Shown here: piece after piece, positions 7,497 to 16,442 of the stretch
How positions within the stretch are numbered: position 1 is the stretch's first letter
Layout: the number at the start of each line of letters is the position of its first letter
NCBI GenBank assembly: GCA_910586835.1
Contig: CAJUJU010000011.1
Coordinates: forward strand, 1 to 64,000
Length of the DNA: 64,000 bases
Reading direction: 5' to 3'
Source: an uncultured Acetatifactor sp.
Lineage (GTDB): Bacteria; Bacillota; Clostridia; Lachnospirales; Lachnospiraceae
Notes under the pieces: generated by a model
What the model was told of the DNA's origin: nothing
What the model saw: only the letters and a program-made list of their open reading frames with translations
Databases searched by the model: none
Position numbers and translations under genes: made by a program

Positions 7497-8534
7497 TCAA
7501 AATGTGTCCTCAGGCGGCTCGTGGGAATTTCCCGGCAGGCCATCCGTCAGGCGCATGGTATTCACAATGTCGCCCAGCCATCCTGCATACCGCTCTTTTA
7601 CCTCTGCAGGACCCACAATCACAGCCTCACGTCCGATACCGGCCAGCCAGCCGAAAAACTGTCCGCTGACCGAGACCTTCACCCGCACCCGAAAAACTCT
7701 GTCCGTCATGGGACGGATGTCGGCCTCCCTGCCGAATCGGTCAAGCACCACACCTGCCAGCCGGTTGGGAAACTGCAATGTCACCGTCTCCTCCGTCCCG
7801 CCGAACATTCCGAAAATCTGATTGGCATATGCCGCGGGATCCGTGCCTGAAAACTGGTTCAGTCCCTCTCTTGCTTCCTTTGCCACCTTCACCTGCCCCA
7901 TCTTATCCACACGGTAATGCTTCATGATGCCGTCCACACTGTCAAAAGCTGCCAGGTAATAATTCTCCTCCCGCCAGATCAGTGCCCAGGGGCTGACCTT
8001 CTTCCTGCCGCCCACCCGGGGCGCAAGCTCCTTCTTCAGATTCCATTCCAGGTATTGGAATTCTATCCGCTTATTCTCCTGAATCGCCCGGTGAATGGTG
8101 TCTATATTGTAATAAATACTCTCATTTTCCGTCTTTATGCGCCCGGCTACATAAACCTGCCGCTGAAGCTTTCCGGCATCATACTTTCCGGCCATGCGCT
8201 CCAGCTTTTTGATCAGACTTCTGGACTTCCTTGTGGTGATAAACCGGGAGGACTGTACCGCGTCCACAAGAAGCTTTAGCTCCGCCAGTTCAAAGTCCCT
8301 GCCTGCCAGATAATAACCGCCCCCCAGCCTGCTGTGAACCTGAATGATATCGTAGCCGAAATCACACAGCTTTTCGATATCGTCATAGATGCTCTTCCTC
8401 TCGGAGCGAATCCCGTTGGACTCCAGATAAGCGATGATATCCGCTGTGCTCACCGGATGGTTTTCATCCGTATTTTCCGTCAAAAGTCTGATAATATACA
8501 AAAGCTTCAGCTTCTGTCCCGCAGATCTCGCCAT
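7497..8534 (-). CDS. WYL-domain transcriptional regulator (YafY type)
   Basis: 345 residues. The N-terminal ~85 residues are a winged helix-turn-helix (QKLKLLYIIRLLTENTDE, then STADIIAYLESNGIRSERKSIYDDI). A WYL domain follows, in which KVSPWALIWREENYYLAAFD and HYRVDKM carry the conserved ligand-pocket residues; a C-terminal WCX-like extension completes it. WYL proteins bind nucleic-acid or nucleotide ligands and control DNA damage, defence or metabolic genes. The gene begins 2 bases after a 45-residue membrane peptide gene and shares its promoter, so the likely role of the pair is local regulation, target unknown. Confidence 0.9.
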   Translation of the reverse strand: MARSAGQKLKLLYIIRLLTENTDENHPVSTADIIAYLESNGIRSERKSIYDDIEKLCDFGYDIIQVHSRLGGGYYLAGRDFELAELKLLVDAVQSSRFITTRKSRSLIKKLERMAGKYDAGKLQRQVYVAGRIKTENESIYYNIDTIHRAIQENKRIEFQYLEWNLKKELAPRVGGRKKVSPWALIWREENYYLAAFDSVDGIMKHYRVDKMGQVKVAKEAREGLNQFSGTDPAAYANQIFGMFGGTEETVTLQFPNRLAGVVLDRFGREADIRPMTDRVFRVRVKVSVSGQFFGWLAGIGREAVIVGPAEVKERYAGWLGDIVNTMRLTDGLPGNSHEPPEDTF

Positions 8535-8536
8535 TC

Positions 8537-8674
8537 CTACTCAGTCTTTCCGTTCTTTTTCTTTGCAAGAGTTATGCCGACCGTGATCGCAGCGGCGCCC
8601 ACCGCAATGATAATCAGCATAAGCAAGCCATAGGACAGAAATACTCTTCCGAATTCCACTAAATTTGTTGTCAT
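8537..8674 (-). CDS. Small single-pass membrane protein (45 aa)
   Basis: A short gene read directly from the minus strand: ATG at 8672-8674, TAG at 8537-8539. It has a GGAGG ribosome binding site 6 bases upstream, the best signal in this interval. The product begins MTTNLVEFGRVFLSYG, continues as one hydrophobic helix (LLMLIIIAVGAAAITVGITL) and ends in a basic tail KKKNGKTE, giving an N-out/C-in topology. It ends 2 bases before the WYL regulator, so the two are co-translated from the promoter at 8736-8764. I do not recognise a family; a membrane partner or sensor for the regulator is possible. Confidence 0.7.
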   Translation of the reverse strand: MTTNLVEFGRVFLSYGLLMLIIIAVGAAAITVGITLAKKKNGKTE

Positions 8675-8735
8675 AATAAACCTCCATGCCAGATCGTATT
8701 AAGAGGGATTCTCTTCCGAAAACCGCCACATTACC

Positions 8736-8764
8736 AGTATAGCAACGCCGCCTGTTTCCGTCAA
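8736..8764 (-). promoter_or_regulatory. Promoter of the small membrane protein/WYL operon
   Basis: On the minus strand TTGACG (8759-8764) and TATACT (8736-8741) are 17 bp apart. The -35 box overlaps the stop codon of the upstream MutS-like gene. Confidence 0.75.
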
Positions 8765-10470
8765 GTAAGTTTCCATTCTCCCAGAGCCAGAAAATGCTCC
8801 GCCTGCCGGGAAGCCCGCTCTATGATCTCCTCGTCATAACCCATCAGCTCCAGCAGCCTGATCGCGTTTCTGGTGGTCGCCTTGCCGGAATACAGCCTGT
8901 AGCTGAAGAAGATATCACCTTCTCTCACATCCTCCTCAAAATGATAATTATCATAATCATTTCCAAGAAGATCCGTCAGTTCGATGTCATGGGTAGCGGC
9001 GAAGCAGAAGATACCCGCGCTCCCCAGAGACTGCAGAATCTGGGTGGAAGCCGCGATTCGCTCCACGGTATTGGTTCCTCTTAAGACCTCGTCCACAAAG
9101 CAAAGCACCGGCCGCTCCCCTGCGGCAGCCGCATCCAGAATGCGCTTCAGCGCCTTGATCTCCACAATATAATAGCTCTCCCCGCTGTCCAAATCATCCC
9201 GCAGCGCCATGGAGGAATAGACGTGAAAGAAGGGCGCACTGTAACCGTCTGCGGCACAGGTGTGCACTGTTTGGGCCAGTACCGCATTGACCGCCACGGT
9301 TTTCAAAAAAGTGGACTTACCCGAGGCATTGGAGCCGGTGAGCAGCACGCCGCGCTCCGCCGTGATGCTGTTTTTCACAGGCTCATGCAGCAGCGGATGA
9401 TAGCCCTCTTTCAGAGAGATCCTCTCCCCTTCCGCAAACTCCGGCACACACCAGCCATTGTTCAGGGACTGGCGGAAAATCCACACAGCAGCCGTCGTCT
9501 CCAGATAACCCAACGTACCGATCAGCGCATCCACGTCCTCCACATGATCTCTCAAAAACTTCAGCATCCGGTTGAATTTGATCAAATCCACATGGAATAC
9601 CATCCGCACATAGTCCATCAGCACGCCCACGATATCCCCCGATGCGTTTCCGCCCCTGCCTGCGGAGGCGGACATCACCCAGAAGGAATTCCGCCGCATG
9701 GCCTGAAGCCTTTTCTTGTGGGTGCTGATCCGCTCCAGCTCCCGGCACAGCACCGACCCCTTTTCCGAAGCGTTTTTCTCCTTCTCCAGCTCGTCACAGA
9801 CCGCCATAAGTCTCAGGATATAAGCAAAGCTGATGACATAGGGGTCTATCTCGTTCTTCTCCCTGAAGTAGACCGTGATATTGTATACCATCAACAGGAT
9901 AAGCCCTATGACACCCACGGAAAAATTCACCCAGAGCATGCCGATCAGCGGAAGAAACAGCAGATCCAGCACGAAATGTTTTGTGTTGGAGCGCTCTCCC
10001 AGGTAATCCAGATTGTCTATATAATCATAAAGGGAATACTTTCCCGTGTAGCCCAGTTTATGCATCAGGAACTGAAAGCGCACCCGCCGGTCGGGATGCC
10101 CTTCCCAGAAGGTCACCAGCTCTTCAAAACGCCCAAGCTCCCCCTCTTCCTGCGCAAGCGTCCGCAGCGCATAGTAAAGATACTCCTCACCGGAGGCCGA
10201 GAGCGTATAGTTCATCCGCCTGAAAATATCGTCCATCCCCAGATCGTTCCAGGTAATATCGTCAATCTGCCCGTCCCTCTTGTGGCGCAGATAATAACTG
10301 TCAATATTGGCAAATCTCTCCAGGGAATATTTTTTGTCGGACAGCCGGAAATAATCCTCATACAGTCCCTGAATAAATTTCTTTTCCTCCTGCCTGGCCC
10401 GGTACGCCTCCAGAATCAGGAGCACAATCACAAACGCGGCGATTGCCGCAGCCATCACAATATATTCCAT
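8761..10470 (-). CDS. Membrane-anchored MutS-like ATPase
   Basis: 569 residues from the ATG at 10470. A transmembrane helix opens the protein (MEYIVMAAAIAAFVIVLLIL), and a second hydrophobic hairpin lies mid-protein (LLFLPLIGMLWVNFSVGVIG onward). The C-terminal third is a MutS domain V ATPase: Walker A GSNASGKST, then LDSGESYYIVEIKAL, Walker B PVLCFVDEVLRGTN and the switch FAATHD. The mismatch-recognition domain I is absent, so this is a MutS-related protein rather than a repair MutS; no mutL is nearby. A longer frame to 10539 would start inside the terminator at 10511-10555 and is rejected. Role unknown. Confidence 0.8.
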   Translation of the reverse strand: MEYIVMAAAIAAFVIVLLILEAYRARQEEKKFIQGLYEDYFRLSDKKYSLERFANIDSYYLRHKRDGQIDDITWNDLGMDDIFRRMNYTLSASGEEYLYYALRTLAQEEGELGRFEELVTFWEGHPDRRVRFQFLMHKLGYTGKYSLYDYIDNLDYLGERSNTKHFVLDLLFLPLIGMLWVNFSVGVIGLILLMVYNITVYFREKNEIDPYVISFAYILRLMAVCDELEKEKNASEKGSVLCRELERISTHKKRLQAMRRNSFWVMSASAGRGGNASGDIVGVLMDYVRMVFHVDLIKFNRMLKFLRDHVEDVDALIGTLGYLETTAAVWIFRQSLNNGWCVPEFAEGERISLKEGYHPLLHEPVKNSITAERGVLLTGSNASGKSTFLKTVAVNAVLAQTVHTCAADGYSAPFFHVYSSMALRDDLDSGESYYIVEIKALKRILDAAAAGERPVLCFVDEVLRGTNTVERIAASTQILQSLGSAGIFCFAATHDIELTDLLGNDYDNYHFEEDVREGDIFFSYRLYSGKATTRNAIRLLELMGYDEEIIERASRQAEHFLALGEWKLT

Positions 10471-10510
10471 ACGATTCACACTTCCGCCGCCTGAAGCGAC
10501 CTGCTTACAC

Positions 10511-10555
10511 AGCAAAAAGAATACCAGGCGGACCGGCACTGAACCGACCCGCCTG
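10511..10555 (-). terminator. Terminator of the nucleoside salvage operon
   Basis: On the minus strand a 12-bp stem with two G-T pairs (10525-10536 against 10544-10555, 7-base loop) is followed by a short gap and TTCTTTTT. It lies about 45 bp after the purine-permease stop and ends the punA-cdd-deaminase-permease transcript. Confidence 0.75.
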
Positions 10556-10597
10556 TCTTAACTTCTCTCTGAAACCTTTTCAGCCAAAAACTGCCGT

Positions 10598-12028
10598 TTA
10601 CGCCACCAGGAAGAACTTTACAAGGAAAATCACCGACAGCACATAGGTCAGCACGGAGACATCCCTGGCCTTTCCGGTAAACACCTTGATCACAGTATAC
10701 GCAATCAGGCCAAGTCCGATACCATGTCCGATGGAGCCGGAAACAGGCATTGCAATCAACATCAGAGCCACGGGCAGGGACTGGGTGATATCGTTGAAAT
10801 CCACATTCTTCAAACCGGTCACCATCAGCACACCCACATAGATCAGTGCGGAGGAAGTGGCAGCTGCGGGGATGATAGCCGCAATGGGAGCAAGGAACAT
10901 GCAGGCCAGGAACACGATACCTGTGGTCAGGGCGGTCAGACCGGTGCGGCCTCCCGCTTCGACACCGGATGCAGACTCAATAAAGGTGGTGACGGTGGAA
11001 GTACCCGTTGCGGAACCCACTACCGTACCCACTGCATCCGCCAGCAGAGCCTCCTTCATCTGAGGCATTTTTCCGTTCTTATCCAGCATGCCTGCACGGC
11101 TTGCGGTGCCCACCAGCGTTCCGATGGTGTCGAACATGTCAATGATACAGAAAGTCACGATCAGAGTGACTACGGTAAACCAGCCGATCTTTGCAAATCC
11201 GGCAAAGTTGAACTTGAACAGCGTGGTGGCTGCCATATCACCGAAGGGCGGCAGGAAGGACGCCCCCTGCAGGGATGCAAAAGGATTGACATTCAGGAAC
11301 ACCGCCTGACCTGCCCAGTTGATCACGCTGGCTGCCAGCATACCGATGATAACCGCAGCCTTAACCCCTTTCTGTGCCAGAATCACGATGACAAACAGGC
11401 CCACAAACATGGTCACAACAGACAGTACCATCGTCGTGTACCCGCCTTCTCCCATGGTGGTTTCCGCAATGCCGGGCGTCAGCGCGCCGAAGAAGTCTCT
11501 CATGACAAAGAAAGGGCCTCCTGTCTCGGAATATACCCCGGCATTGGAGCCGACGCCGATGTTCAGCAGCATGAGACCGATGGCAGGTGCAATACCCAGA
11601 CGCACGCCCAGAGGAATGGCCTCCACGATCTTCTCACGCACATTGAGCACGGAGAGCACCAGGAAAATAATACCCTCGATCAGGATGATGCAGAGCGCAG
11701 CCTGAAAGGATGCAACATAGGTCATTCCGGTCATCACGGCAATGTTGGCCACAACGATTGCAAAAAAGCTGTTCAGACCCATGCCGGGCGCCATGGCAAA
11801 GGGCTTGTTGGCGAAAAACGCCATGACAAACATGCCCACGGCAGACGCGATACAGGTTGCCAGGAAAACGCCGTTCCACAAATCCGCACCCTCGGCGCCG
11901 AAGCCCGTGAGCAGATTGGGGTTCAGGGCGATGATGTAGGCCATTGTCATGAACGTGGTGAGACCGGCTATGATCTCGGTTTTCACCGTGGTCTTGTTCT
12001 CCTTCAGTTTGAAAAATTTCTCTAACAT
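10598..12028 (-). CDS. NCS2-family purine permease (AzgA/PbuG type)
   Basis: 476 residues with about 12-14 hydrophobic segments. The N-terminal TEIIAGLTTFMTMAYIIALN and the substrate-site region MAPGMGLNSFFA are hallmarks of the AzgA branch of NCS2 proton symporters, which import adenine, guanine or hypoxanthine. A second signature, DMFDTIGTLVGTASRAGM, is in the middle. It is the last gene of an operon with purine nucleoside phosphorylase, cytidine deaminase and an amidohydrolase, which fits base salvage. The start at 12028 has AGGGAGAAG upstream. Confidence 0.93.
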   Translation of the reverse strand: MLEKFFKLKENKTTVKTEIIAGLTTFMTMAYIIALNPNLLTGFGAEGADLWNGVFLATCIASAVGMFVMAFFANKPFAMAPGMGLNSFFAIVVANIAVMTGMTYVASFQAALCIILIEGIIFLVLSVLNVREKIVEAIPLGVRLGIAPAIGLMLLNIGVGSNAGVYSETGGPFFVMRDFFGALTPGIAETTMGEGGYTTMVLSVVTMFVGLFVIVILAQKGVKAAVIIGMLAASVINWAGQAVFLNVNPFASLQGASFLPPFGDMAATTLFKFNFAGFAKIGWFTVVTLIVTFCIIDMFDTIGTLVGTASRAGMLDKNGKMPQMKEALLADAVGTVVGSATGTSTVTTFIESASGVEAGGRTGLTALTTGIVFLACMFLAPIAAIIPAAATSSALIYVGVLMVTGLKNVDFNDITQSLPVALMLIAMPVSGSIGHGIGLGLIAYTVIKVFTGKARDVSVLTYVLSVIFLVKFFLVA

Positions 12029-12072
12029 GTTTTACTTCTCCCTCCTGTGTATATGTTTGTTTAGAGAATATG

Positions 12073-13374
12073 TCAAGCGTTCATGATACGCTTCACAATC
12101 TTATCGCATCTGGCGTAGATCGTCTCCACGCTCTCCCCTGTGTTGAACTCGCCGTTCCGGTACAGGATCCTTCCGTTTATCATGGTCATGAGCACATTGG
12201 ACTTGCTTCCGCTGTACACCAGATTCTTTGGAATATTATGAATGGGCTGCATATTGGGCTGATGCAGATCTATCAGAATAATGTCCGCCAGCTTACCCTT
12301 GGCAAGCAGATCCGCCTTCGGCAGACGCATGGCCTTTGCCCCGTGGAAGGTAGCCATTGTCAGAACACGCATGGCATCCAGGCTGGCCGCATCCTCCTCC
12401 CGCACCTTGCTCAGCCCCGTCACCAGAAACATCTCCCGGAACATATCCAGACAGTTGTTGCTGGCAGGTCCGTCCGTGCCGATGGCCACCGGTATCTTCC
12501 TTCTGTCAAGCTCGGCCACAGGCGCGATTCCGCTGGCCAGCTTTAAGTTGGAGGCCGGATTGGTAACCACATACATTCTCCTGCGGCGGAGAATCTCCAT
12601 GTCCTCCGGCGTCAGGTGGACGCAGTGATAGCCGCCTCCGCCAAATTCAAAAATCCCCATGGTATCCAGAAATACCGTCGGCGTCATGCCGTACCTGGCC
12701 TTACACTCCTCCACTTCCCGCTTTGTCTCTGCAAGATGGGTATAGACCGGCGCACGATACTTGTGCGCAAGCTGCGCCACCTGATAGAGCAGCTCCTTGG
12801 AACAGGTATACTCCGCATGGAAGCCCAGCTGATAGCTGATGAGGGAATTCTTTTTATTCCACTTCAGGTACTCCTCCTCCACCTGCTCTATGGAAGAACT
12901 GAAATTGTTCAGACCGCTGGTCAGCACACACCGCATCCCCATATCCAGACAGGCCTCCGCAATGGTGTCCGGAGTCAGATACATCTCAAAAATCGACGTG
13001 ATCCCGGAGGTGAGATACTCCAGAATGGCCAGCCTTGTAAACTCATAAATATCCTCTTTGGAAAGCTTCGCCTCCATGGGAAACACTTTTTCGTTCAGCC
13101 ACTGCTGCAGCGGCACATCGTCGGTGTAGGAACGCAGAAAGGTCATGGCGGAATGGGTATGGGCGTTCTTAAATCCGGGCATCAGAAGGTTTCCCTTACA
13201 GTCCAGCTCAATATCCCAGCTGATCCTGGGGAAATCTCCCTTCCATTCGCTCTGCAGCTCGCTCTGCTCCGCCACATAGGCAATCCTGTCGTTTTTCACC
13301 CAGACCTCGCCCTCAAAGACCGGCCTGTGTTTCTCCATGGTCAGTATTTTTGCATTATACAGTCTGATATTCAT
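12073..13374 (-). CDS. Amidohydrolase of the MtaD/SAH deaminase type
   Basis: 433 residues. Metal-binding motifs of the amidohydrolase superfamily are in place: GFKNAHTHSAM (H72, H74), THLAETKRE, a His in YHCVHLTPEDM, and the catalytic Asp in AIGTDGPASNN. This pattern is that of 5-methylthioadenosine/S-adenosylhomocysteine deaminases, which deaminate the adenine ring. Related guanine or N-isopropylammelide-type deaminases cannot be excluded. It overlaps cdd by 4 bases (ATGA) and precedes the purine permease, which suits purine salvage and recycling of SAM by-products. Confidence 0.88.
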   Translation of the reverse strand: MNIRLYNAKILTMEKHRPVFEGEVWVKNDRIAYVAEQSELQSEWKGDFPRISWDIELDCKGNLLMPGFKNAHTHSAMTFLRSYTDDVPLQQWLNEKVFPMEAKLSKEDIYEFTRLAILEYLTSGITSIFEMYLTPDTIAEACLDMGMRCVLTSGLNNFSSSIEQVEEEYLKWNKKNSLISYQLGFHAEYTCSKELLYQVAQLAHKYRAPVYTHLAETKREVEECKARYGMTPTVFLDTMGIFEFGGGGYHCVHLTPEDMEILRRRRMYVVTNPASNLKLASGIAPVAELDRRKIPVAIGTDGPASNNCLDMFREMFLVTGLSKVREEDAASLDAMRVLTMATFHGAKAMRLPKADLLAKGKLADIILIDLHQPNMQPIHNIPKNLVYSGSKSNVLMTMINGRILYRNGEFNTGESVETIYARCDKIVKRIMNA

Positions 13375-13778
13375 CTGATCGACTCCCCTCCGAATCCGTG
13401 AGGCAGGAGCTTGTCCAGACAGTATTCCTGATAATCCGCCGTACTCCTGGCCACTATAACCTGAAAATCCTCTGCCACAAACTCGTTCATCACCTGACGG
13501 CAGATACCACAGGGATAAGCATAGTCCACAGGCTCCTTCCCCTTTTCACCCCCGGCTATGGCAATGGCCCGAAAACGTCTCTTTCCCTGACTCACCGCCT
13601 TAAAAACGGCCGTCCGCTCGGCGCAGTTCGTGGCGCCGAAGGAAGCGTTCTCCACATTACAGCCGGCAACAATCTCTCCGTCCTCTGTGAGAAGCGCCGC
13701 ACCCACGGCATAACCGGAATAGGGCACATATGCGTTTTCTCTGGCGGACAGCGCCGCCCGGATCAATTCTTCTCTCAT
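13371..13778 (-). CDS. cdd: Cytidine deaminase
   Basis: 135 residues, the size of the tetrameric enzyme. The zinc ligands and catalytic Glu are in NCAERTAVFKA (C-A-E) and PCGICRQVMNEF (C-x-x-C), with the substrate motif VPYSGYAVGAAL near the start and GCNVENASFG before the active site. It converts cytidine and deoxycytidine to uridine and deoxyuridine. It overlaps both neighbours by 4 bases (start inside punA's end, stop inside the amidohydrolase start), showing tight coupling in the salvage operon. Confidence 0.96.
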   Translation of the reverse strand: MREELIRAALSARENAYVPYSGYAVGAALLTEDGEIVAGCNVENASFGATNCAERTAVFKAVSQGKRRFRAIAIAGGEKGKEPVDYAYPCGICRQVMNEFVAEDFQVIVARSTADYQEYCLDKLLPHGFGGESIR

Positions 13779-14620
13779 ACGATAAACTGCTTCATTCCTT
13801 TCACGGATTCCGTCACCAGTTTCTTAAAGTTGGGAGCCGCCATGTCCGCCGCCTCCTGCACTTCCTCATGGGTCAGGGGATTGTCCGTCATACCGGCAGC
13901 CAGATTGCTGATACAGGAAATTCCACAGACCTTCATGCCCATGTGATTTGCGGCAATGGCCTCCACCACGGTACTCATTCCCACCGCGTCGCATCCCAAC
14001 GTCCTCATCATGCGGATCTCCGCAGGCGACTCAAAGGATGGCCCGGTCAGCTGCGCATAGACGCCCTCCTGGAGATAAATGCCATTCTCCCTGGCTGTCC
14101 CCCGGATCAGCTGCTGCAGCTTTCTGTCATATATGGTGCTCATATCGGGAAATCTCACGCCCAGTTCGTCGATGTTCGCCCCGATCAGCGGGTTGGGCGC
14201 AAAAACGGAAATGTGATCTCTGATCAGCATCAGATCTCCGGCATGGAAGGATGTGTTGACGCCGCCTGCCGCATTTGTGAGAAACAGGATCTGCGCGCCC
14301 ATAAGCTTCATCAGCCTTGTGGGAAGCACCACATCGCTGACGGGATAACCCTCGTAATAATGAACTCTCCCCTTCATACACACCACGGGAATATCGTCGA
14401 TAAATCCGAAAATAAATTTCCCGGCATGTCCGGGAACCGTGGATACGGGAAAACCCTCGATCTCGCCGTAGGGCAGCTCATATTCCACCCTGACCGCCTC
14501 CGCGTAATCCCCCAGGCCAGAGCCCAGCACAATGGCCGCTTTCGGAACAAAATCCGTCTTTTTCCGGACACATGCAAGACAATTCAAAAGCTTTTCGTAC
14601 ACTTCACTCATCCGTGCCAT
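13775..14620 (-). CDS. punA: Purine-nucleoside phosphorylase (trimeric PNP)
   Basis: 281 residues. Phosphate- and nucleoside-binding motifs are recognisable: AIVLGSGLGDYAEAV, STVPGHAGKFIFG, KGRVHYYEGY, FLTNAAGGVNTSF, and the base-binding GMSTVVEAIAANHMG. It cleaves purine nucleosides with phosphate to a free base and (deoxy)ribose-1-phosphate. It is the first gene of the operon and is preceded by the promoter at 14654-14682. Its stop overlaps the cdd start (ATGA). Confidence 0.96.
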   Translation of the reverse strand: MARMSEVYEKLLNCLACVRKKTDFVPKAAIVLGSGLGDYAEAVRVEYELPYGEIEGFPVSTVPGHAGKFIFGFIDDIPVVCMKGRVHYYEGYPVSDVVLPTRLMKLMGAQILFLTNAAGGVNTSFHAGDLMLIRDHISVFAPNPLIGANIDELGVRFPDMSTIYDRKLQQLIRGTARENGIYLQEGVYAQLTGPSFESPAEIRMMRTLGCDAVGMSTVVEAIAANHMGMKVCGISCISNLAAGMTDNPLTHEEVQEAADMAAPNFKKLVTESVKGMKQFIV

Positions 14621-14653
14621 TCCCCTTTCCGAAAATCTGTTTTGACGATACTC

Positions 14654-14682
14654 ATTATACAGAAAAAAGAATTAAAAAGCAA
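14654..14682 (-). promoter_or_regulatory. Promoter of the nucleoside salvage operon
   Basis: On the minus strand TTGCTT (14677-14682) and TATAAT (14654-14659) are 17 bp apart, 34 bp upstream of punA. The rest of 14683-14769 holds no gene I can support. Confidence 0.75.
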
Positions 14683-14769
14683 TTTATATTTTGACAAAAA
14701 GGAGAAGTGCGTAACAATTCAGACAGATCAGTACCTGCTGCGGAATGGCAAAACAGTCTGAAACGGCAT

Positions 14770-14799
14770 AAGCGCCCGGCCATCAGGGGCCGGACGCTT
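14770..14799 (-). terminator. Hairpin after spoIVA (weak terminator)
   Basis: Two 12-base arms (14770-14781 and 14788-14799) pair with one mismatch around a 6-base loop. It lies just after the spoIVA stop but no T-tract follows on either strand, so termination may be inefficient. Confidence 0.5.
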
Positions 14800-14814
14800 C
14801 GCTCTCCGGGAAAA

Positions 14815-16296
14815 TCATATAATAATGCAGACCATGCCTCCGTTGCTGTCGTTTACAATCTTCTGCATGGTATCCTGAAGTTTCATCTGGCTCTCTTCTC
14901 CGATCACCGCAACCTTCGCCGTAATGCCGTCGTTCACCAGCTGCTCCACAGTCTTTCCGAAGATGTTGGTTCCCCAGATCCCGTTCTGGGCGTCCGTCTG
15001 GTTGATAAAGGCGATCAGATCCTCCGCCTGCTCCTGTGTTCCCACAATGGGCGCGATCTCCGTCTCAATGTTGGCCCGTATCATATGGATGGAAGGACTG
15101 GATGCCTTGATCTTCACGCCGAACTTGTTTCCGTGCTTGATCAGCTCCGGTCTCTCCAGTATGATCTCATCCTTGTCGGGAGTGACCACGCCGTACCCCT
15201 TGATGCGCACCATATTCACCGCATCCAGCACCTTTGCATACTCGTGCTTCATGGCGGCAAAGCTCTTTAGCTTGCTGATGAGCTGGTACTCATCGGAAAT
15301 ATTTTCGCCTACCATCTCCGTCAGCATTTCGTAGTAGTACGACTCCTCCACGTCCAGGGTGATCCTGATGCAGCCGTCGGAAAGCCGGACCGTATCGGTC
15401 TTGCACCGCCTTATGTACTCGCTTTCCAGGTCCACCGGCTTCTCCAGCACATCGCGGATGGTATTGTAGTCCTTCATCAGCTGCTTCACACGCTGCACCA
15501 GATCCTGCTTCATCCGGTTCTCCTCCGGCAGCATCTCCACCCACTTTGGCATGTAAAACTCCATGGAGGAAATGGGGAACTCATAGAGCACATTCTCCAG
15601 CAGCATGTTGATATCGTCCTTTTTCAGCTGCTCGCAGTTTACCGTAACCGCGGACACCCCGTATTTCTCACCGATTTCTCTTGCCGTCTTCCTGGCCTCC
15701 TCCGAGTAGGGCTTCTGGCTGTTTACCAGCACCAGAAAAGGCTTGTGAAGCTTCTTCAGCGCGGTGATGGTTCTCTCCTCCGCCTCCAGATAGTTCCCTC
15801 TGGGGATCTCACCGAAGCTGCCGTCCGTAGTGATGACAAGGCCGATGGTGGAATGGTCGTTCATCACCTTGTCGGTGCCGATCTCCGCCGCCTGGGTGAA
15901 GGGAATCTCATAATCAAACCACGGAGTCTTCACCATTCTCTCCGCCTCTTCCTCCATATGGCCCGCTGCGCCCTCCACCATATATCCCACACAGTCAATG
16001 AGCCTGACCGACACGGCGATGTCACCGTTTAAGGTTACCTCTGCCGCCTCGTTGGGAATAAACTTGGGTTCCGTGGTCGTGATGGTCTTTCCGCCCGCGC
16101 TCTGGGGCAGTTCATCCTGGGCTCTCGCCTTCGCGTGCTCATCCTCCATGTAGGGAAGCACCAGTTCCTCCATAAATCGCTTGATAAAGGTGGATTTTCC
16201 GGTGCGCACCGGTCCCAGCACACCGATGTAGATCTCTCCTCCCGTGCGCTGCTGTATATCCCGATATAAGTCGTATGTACTCGCTGCATGATCCAT
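14815..16296 (-). CDS. spoIVA: Stage IV sporulation protein A, spore coat morphogenetic ATPase
   Basis: 493 residues, the standard SpoIVA length. The Walker A motif is GPVRTGKST (residues 28-36); RLIDCVGYMVEGA and STIGLVITTDGSF are family signatures, and the protein ends GGMVCIII, close to the hydrophobic C-terminus that docks on SpoVM. SpoIVA hydrolyses ATP to polymerise on the outer forespore membrane and forms the base of the coat. A strong AGGAGG lies 9 bases before the ATG. Upstream AT-rich sequence (TATACTAT on the minus strand) could hold a sigma-E promoter, but I could not fix a -35 box. This gene shows the organism makes endospores. Confidence 0.97.
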   Translation of the reverse strand: MDHAASTYDLYRDIQQRTGGEIYIGVLGPVRTGKSTFIKRFMEELVLPYMEDEHAKARAQDELPQSAGGKTITTTEPKFIPNEAAEVTLNGDIAVSVRLIDCVGYMVEGAAGHMEEEAERMVKTPWFDYEIPFTQAAEIGTDKVMNDHSTIGLVITTDGSFGEIPRGNYLEAEERTITALKKLHKPFLVLVNSQKPYSEEARKTAREIGEKYGVSAVTVNCEQLKKDDINMLLENVLYEFPISSMEFYMPKWVEMLPEENRMKQDLVQRVKQLMKDYNTIRDVLEKPVDLESEYIRRCKTDTVRLSDGCIRITLDVEESYYYEMLTEMVGENISDEYQLISKLKSFAAMKHEYAKVLDAVNMVRIKGYGVVTPDKDEIILERPELIKHGNKFGVKIKASSPSIHMIRANIETEIAPIVGTQEQAEDLIAFINQTDAQNGIWGTNIFGKTVEQLVNDGITAKVAVIGEESQMKLQDTMQKIVNDSNGGMVCIII

Positions 16297-16377
16297 AGAA
16301 AAAGCCTCCTGTCATATCCTATAGTATAGATATGTGAGAAAGCATGAAAAAATACCCTGTATTGAAAGTTTGTGCGT

Positions 16378-16406
16378 TTGCCTTTTGACTCTGCCTATAG
16401 TATACT
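16378..16406 (+). promoter_or_regulatory. Promoter of the GtrII-like gene
   Basis: TTGCCT (16378-16383) and TATACT (16401-16406) are 17 bp apart, 36 bp before the chosen start. Confidence 0.6.
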
Positions 16407-16442
16407 TGTGTGGAAAATACTTATGGAAAAGGAGTCTGTCTC

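Noticed and set aside
8541..8729. 62-codon minus-strand frame over the small membrane protein
   Set aside because: It uses another frame than the one with the GGAGG site and membrane helix, and has no family features.
10471..10539. Longer N-terminus for the MutS-like protein
   Set aside because: The extra codons lie within the terminator of the upstream operon; the start at 10470 is consistent with a membrane helix at the very N-terminus.
16317..16370. Sigma-E promoter for spoIVA
   Set aside because: A -10-like TATACTAT is visible on the minus strand but no matching -35 at correct spacing; not listed as a separate site.
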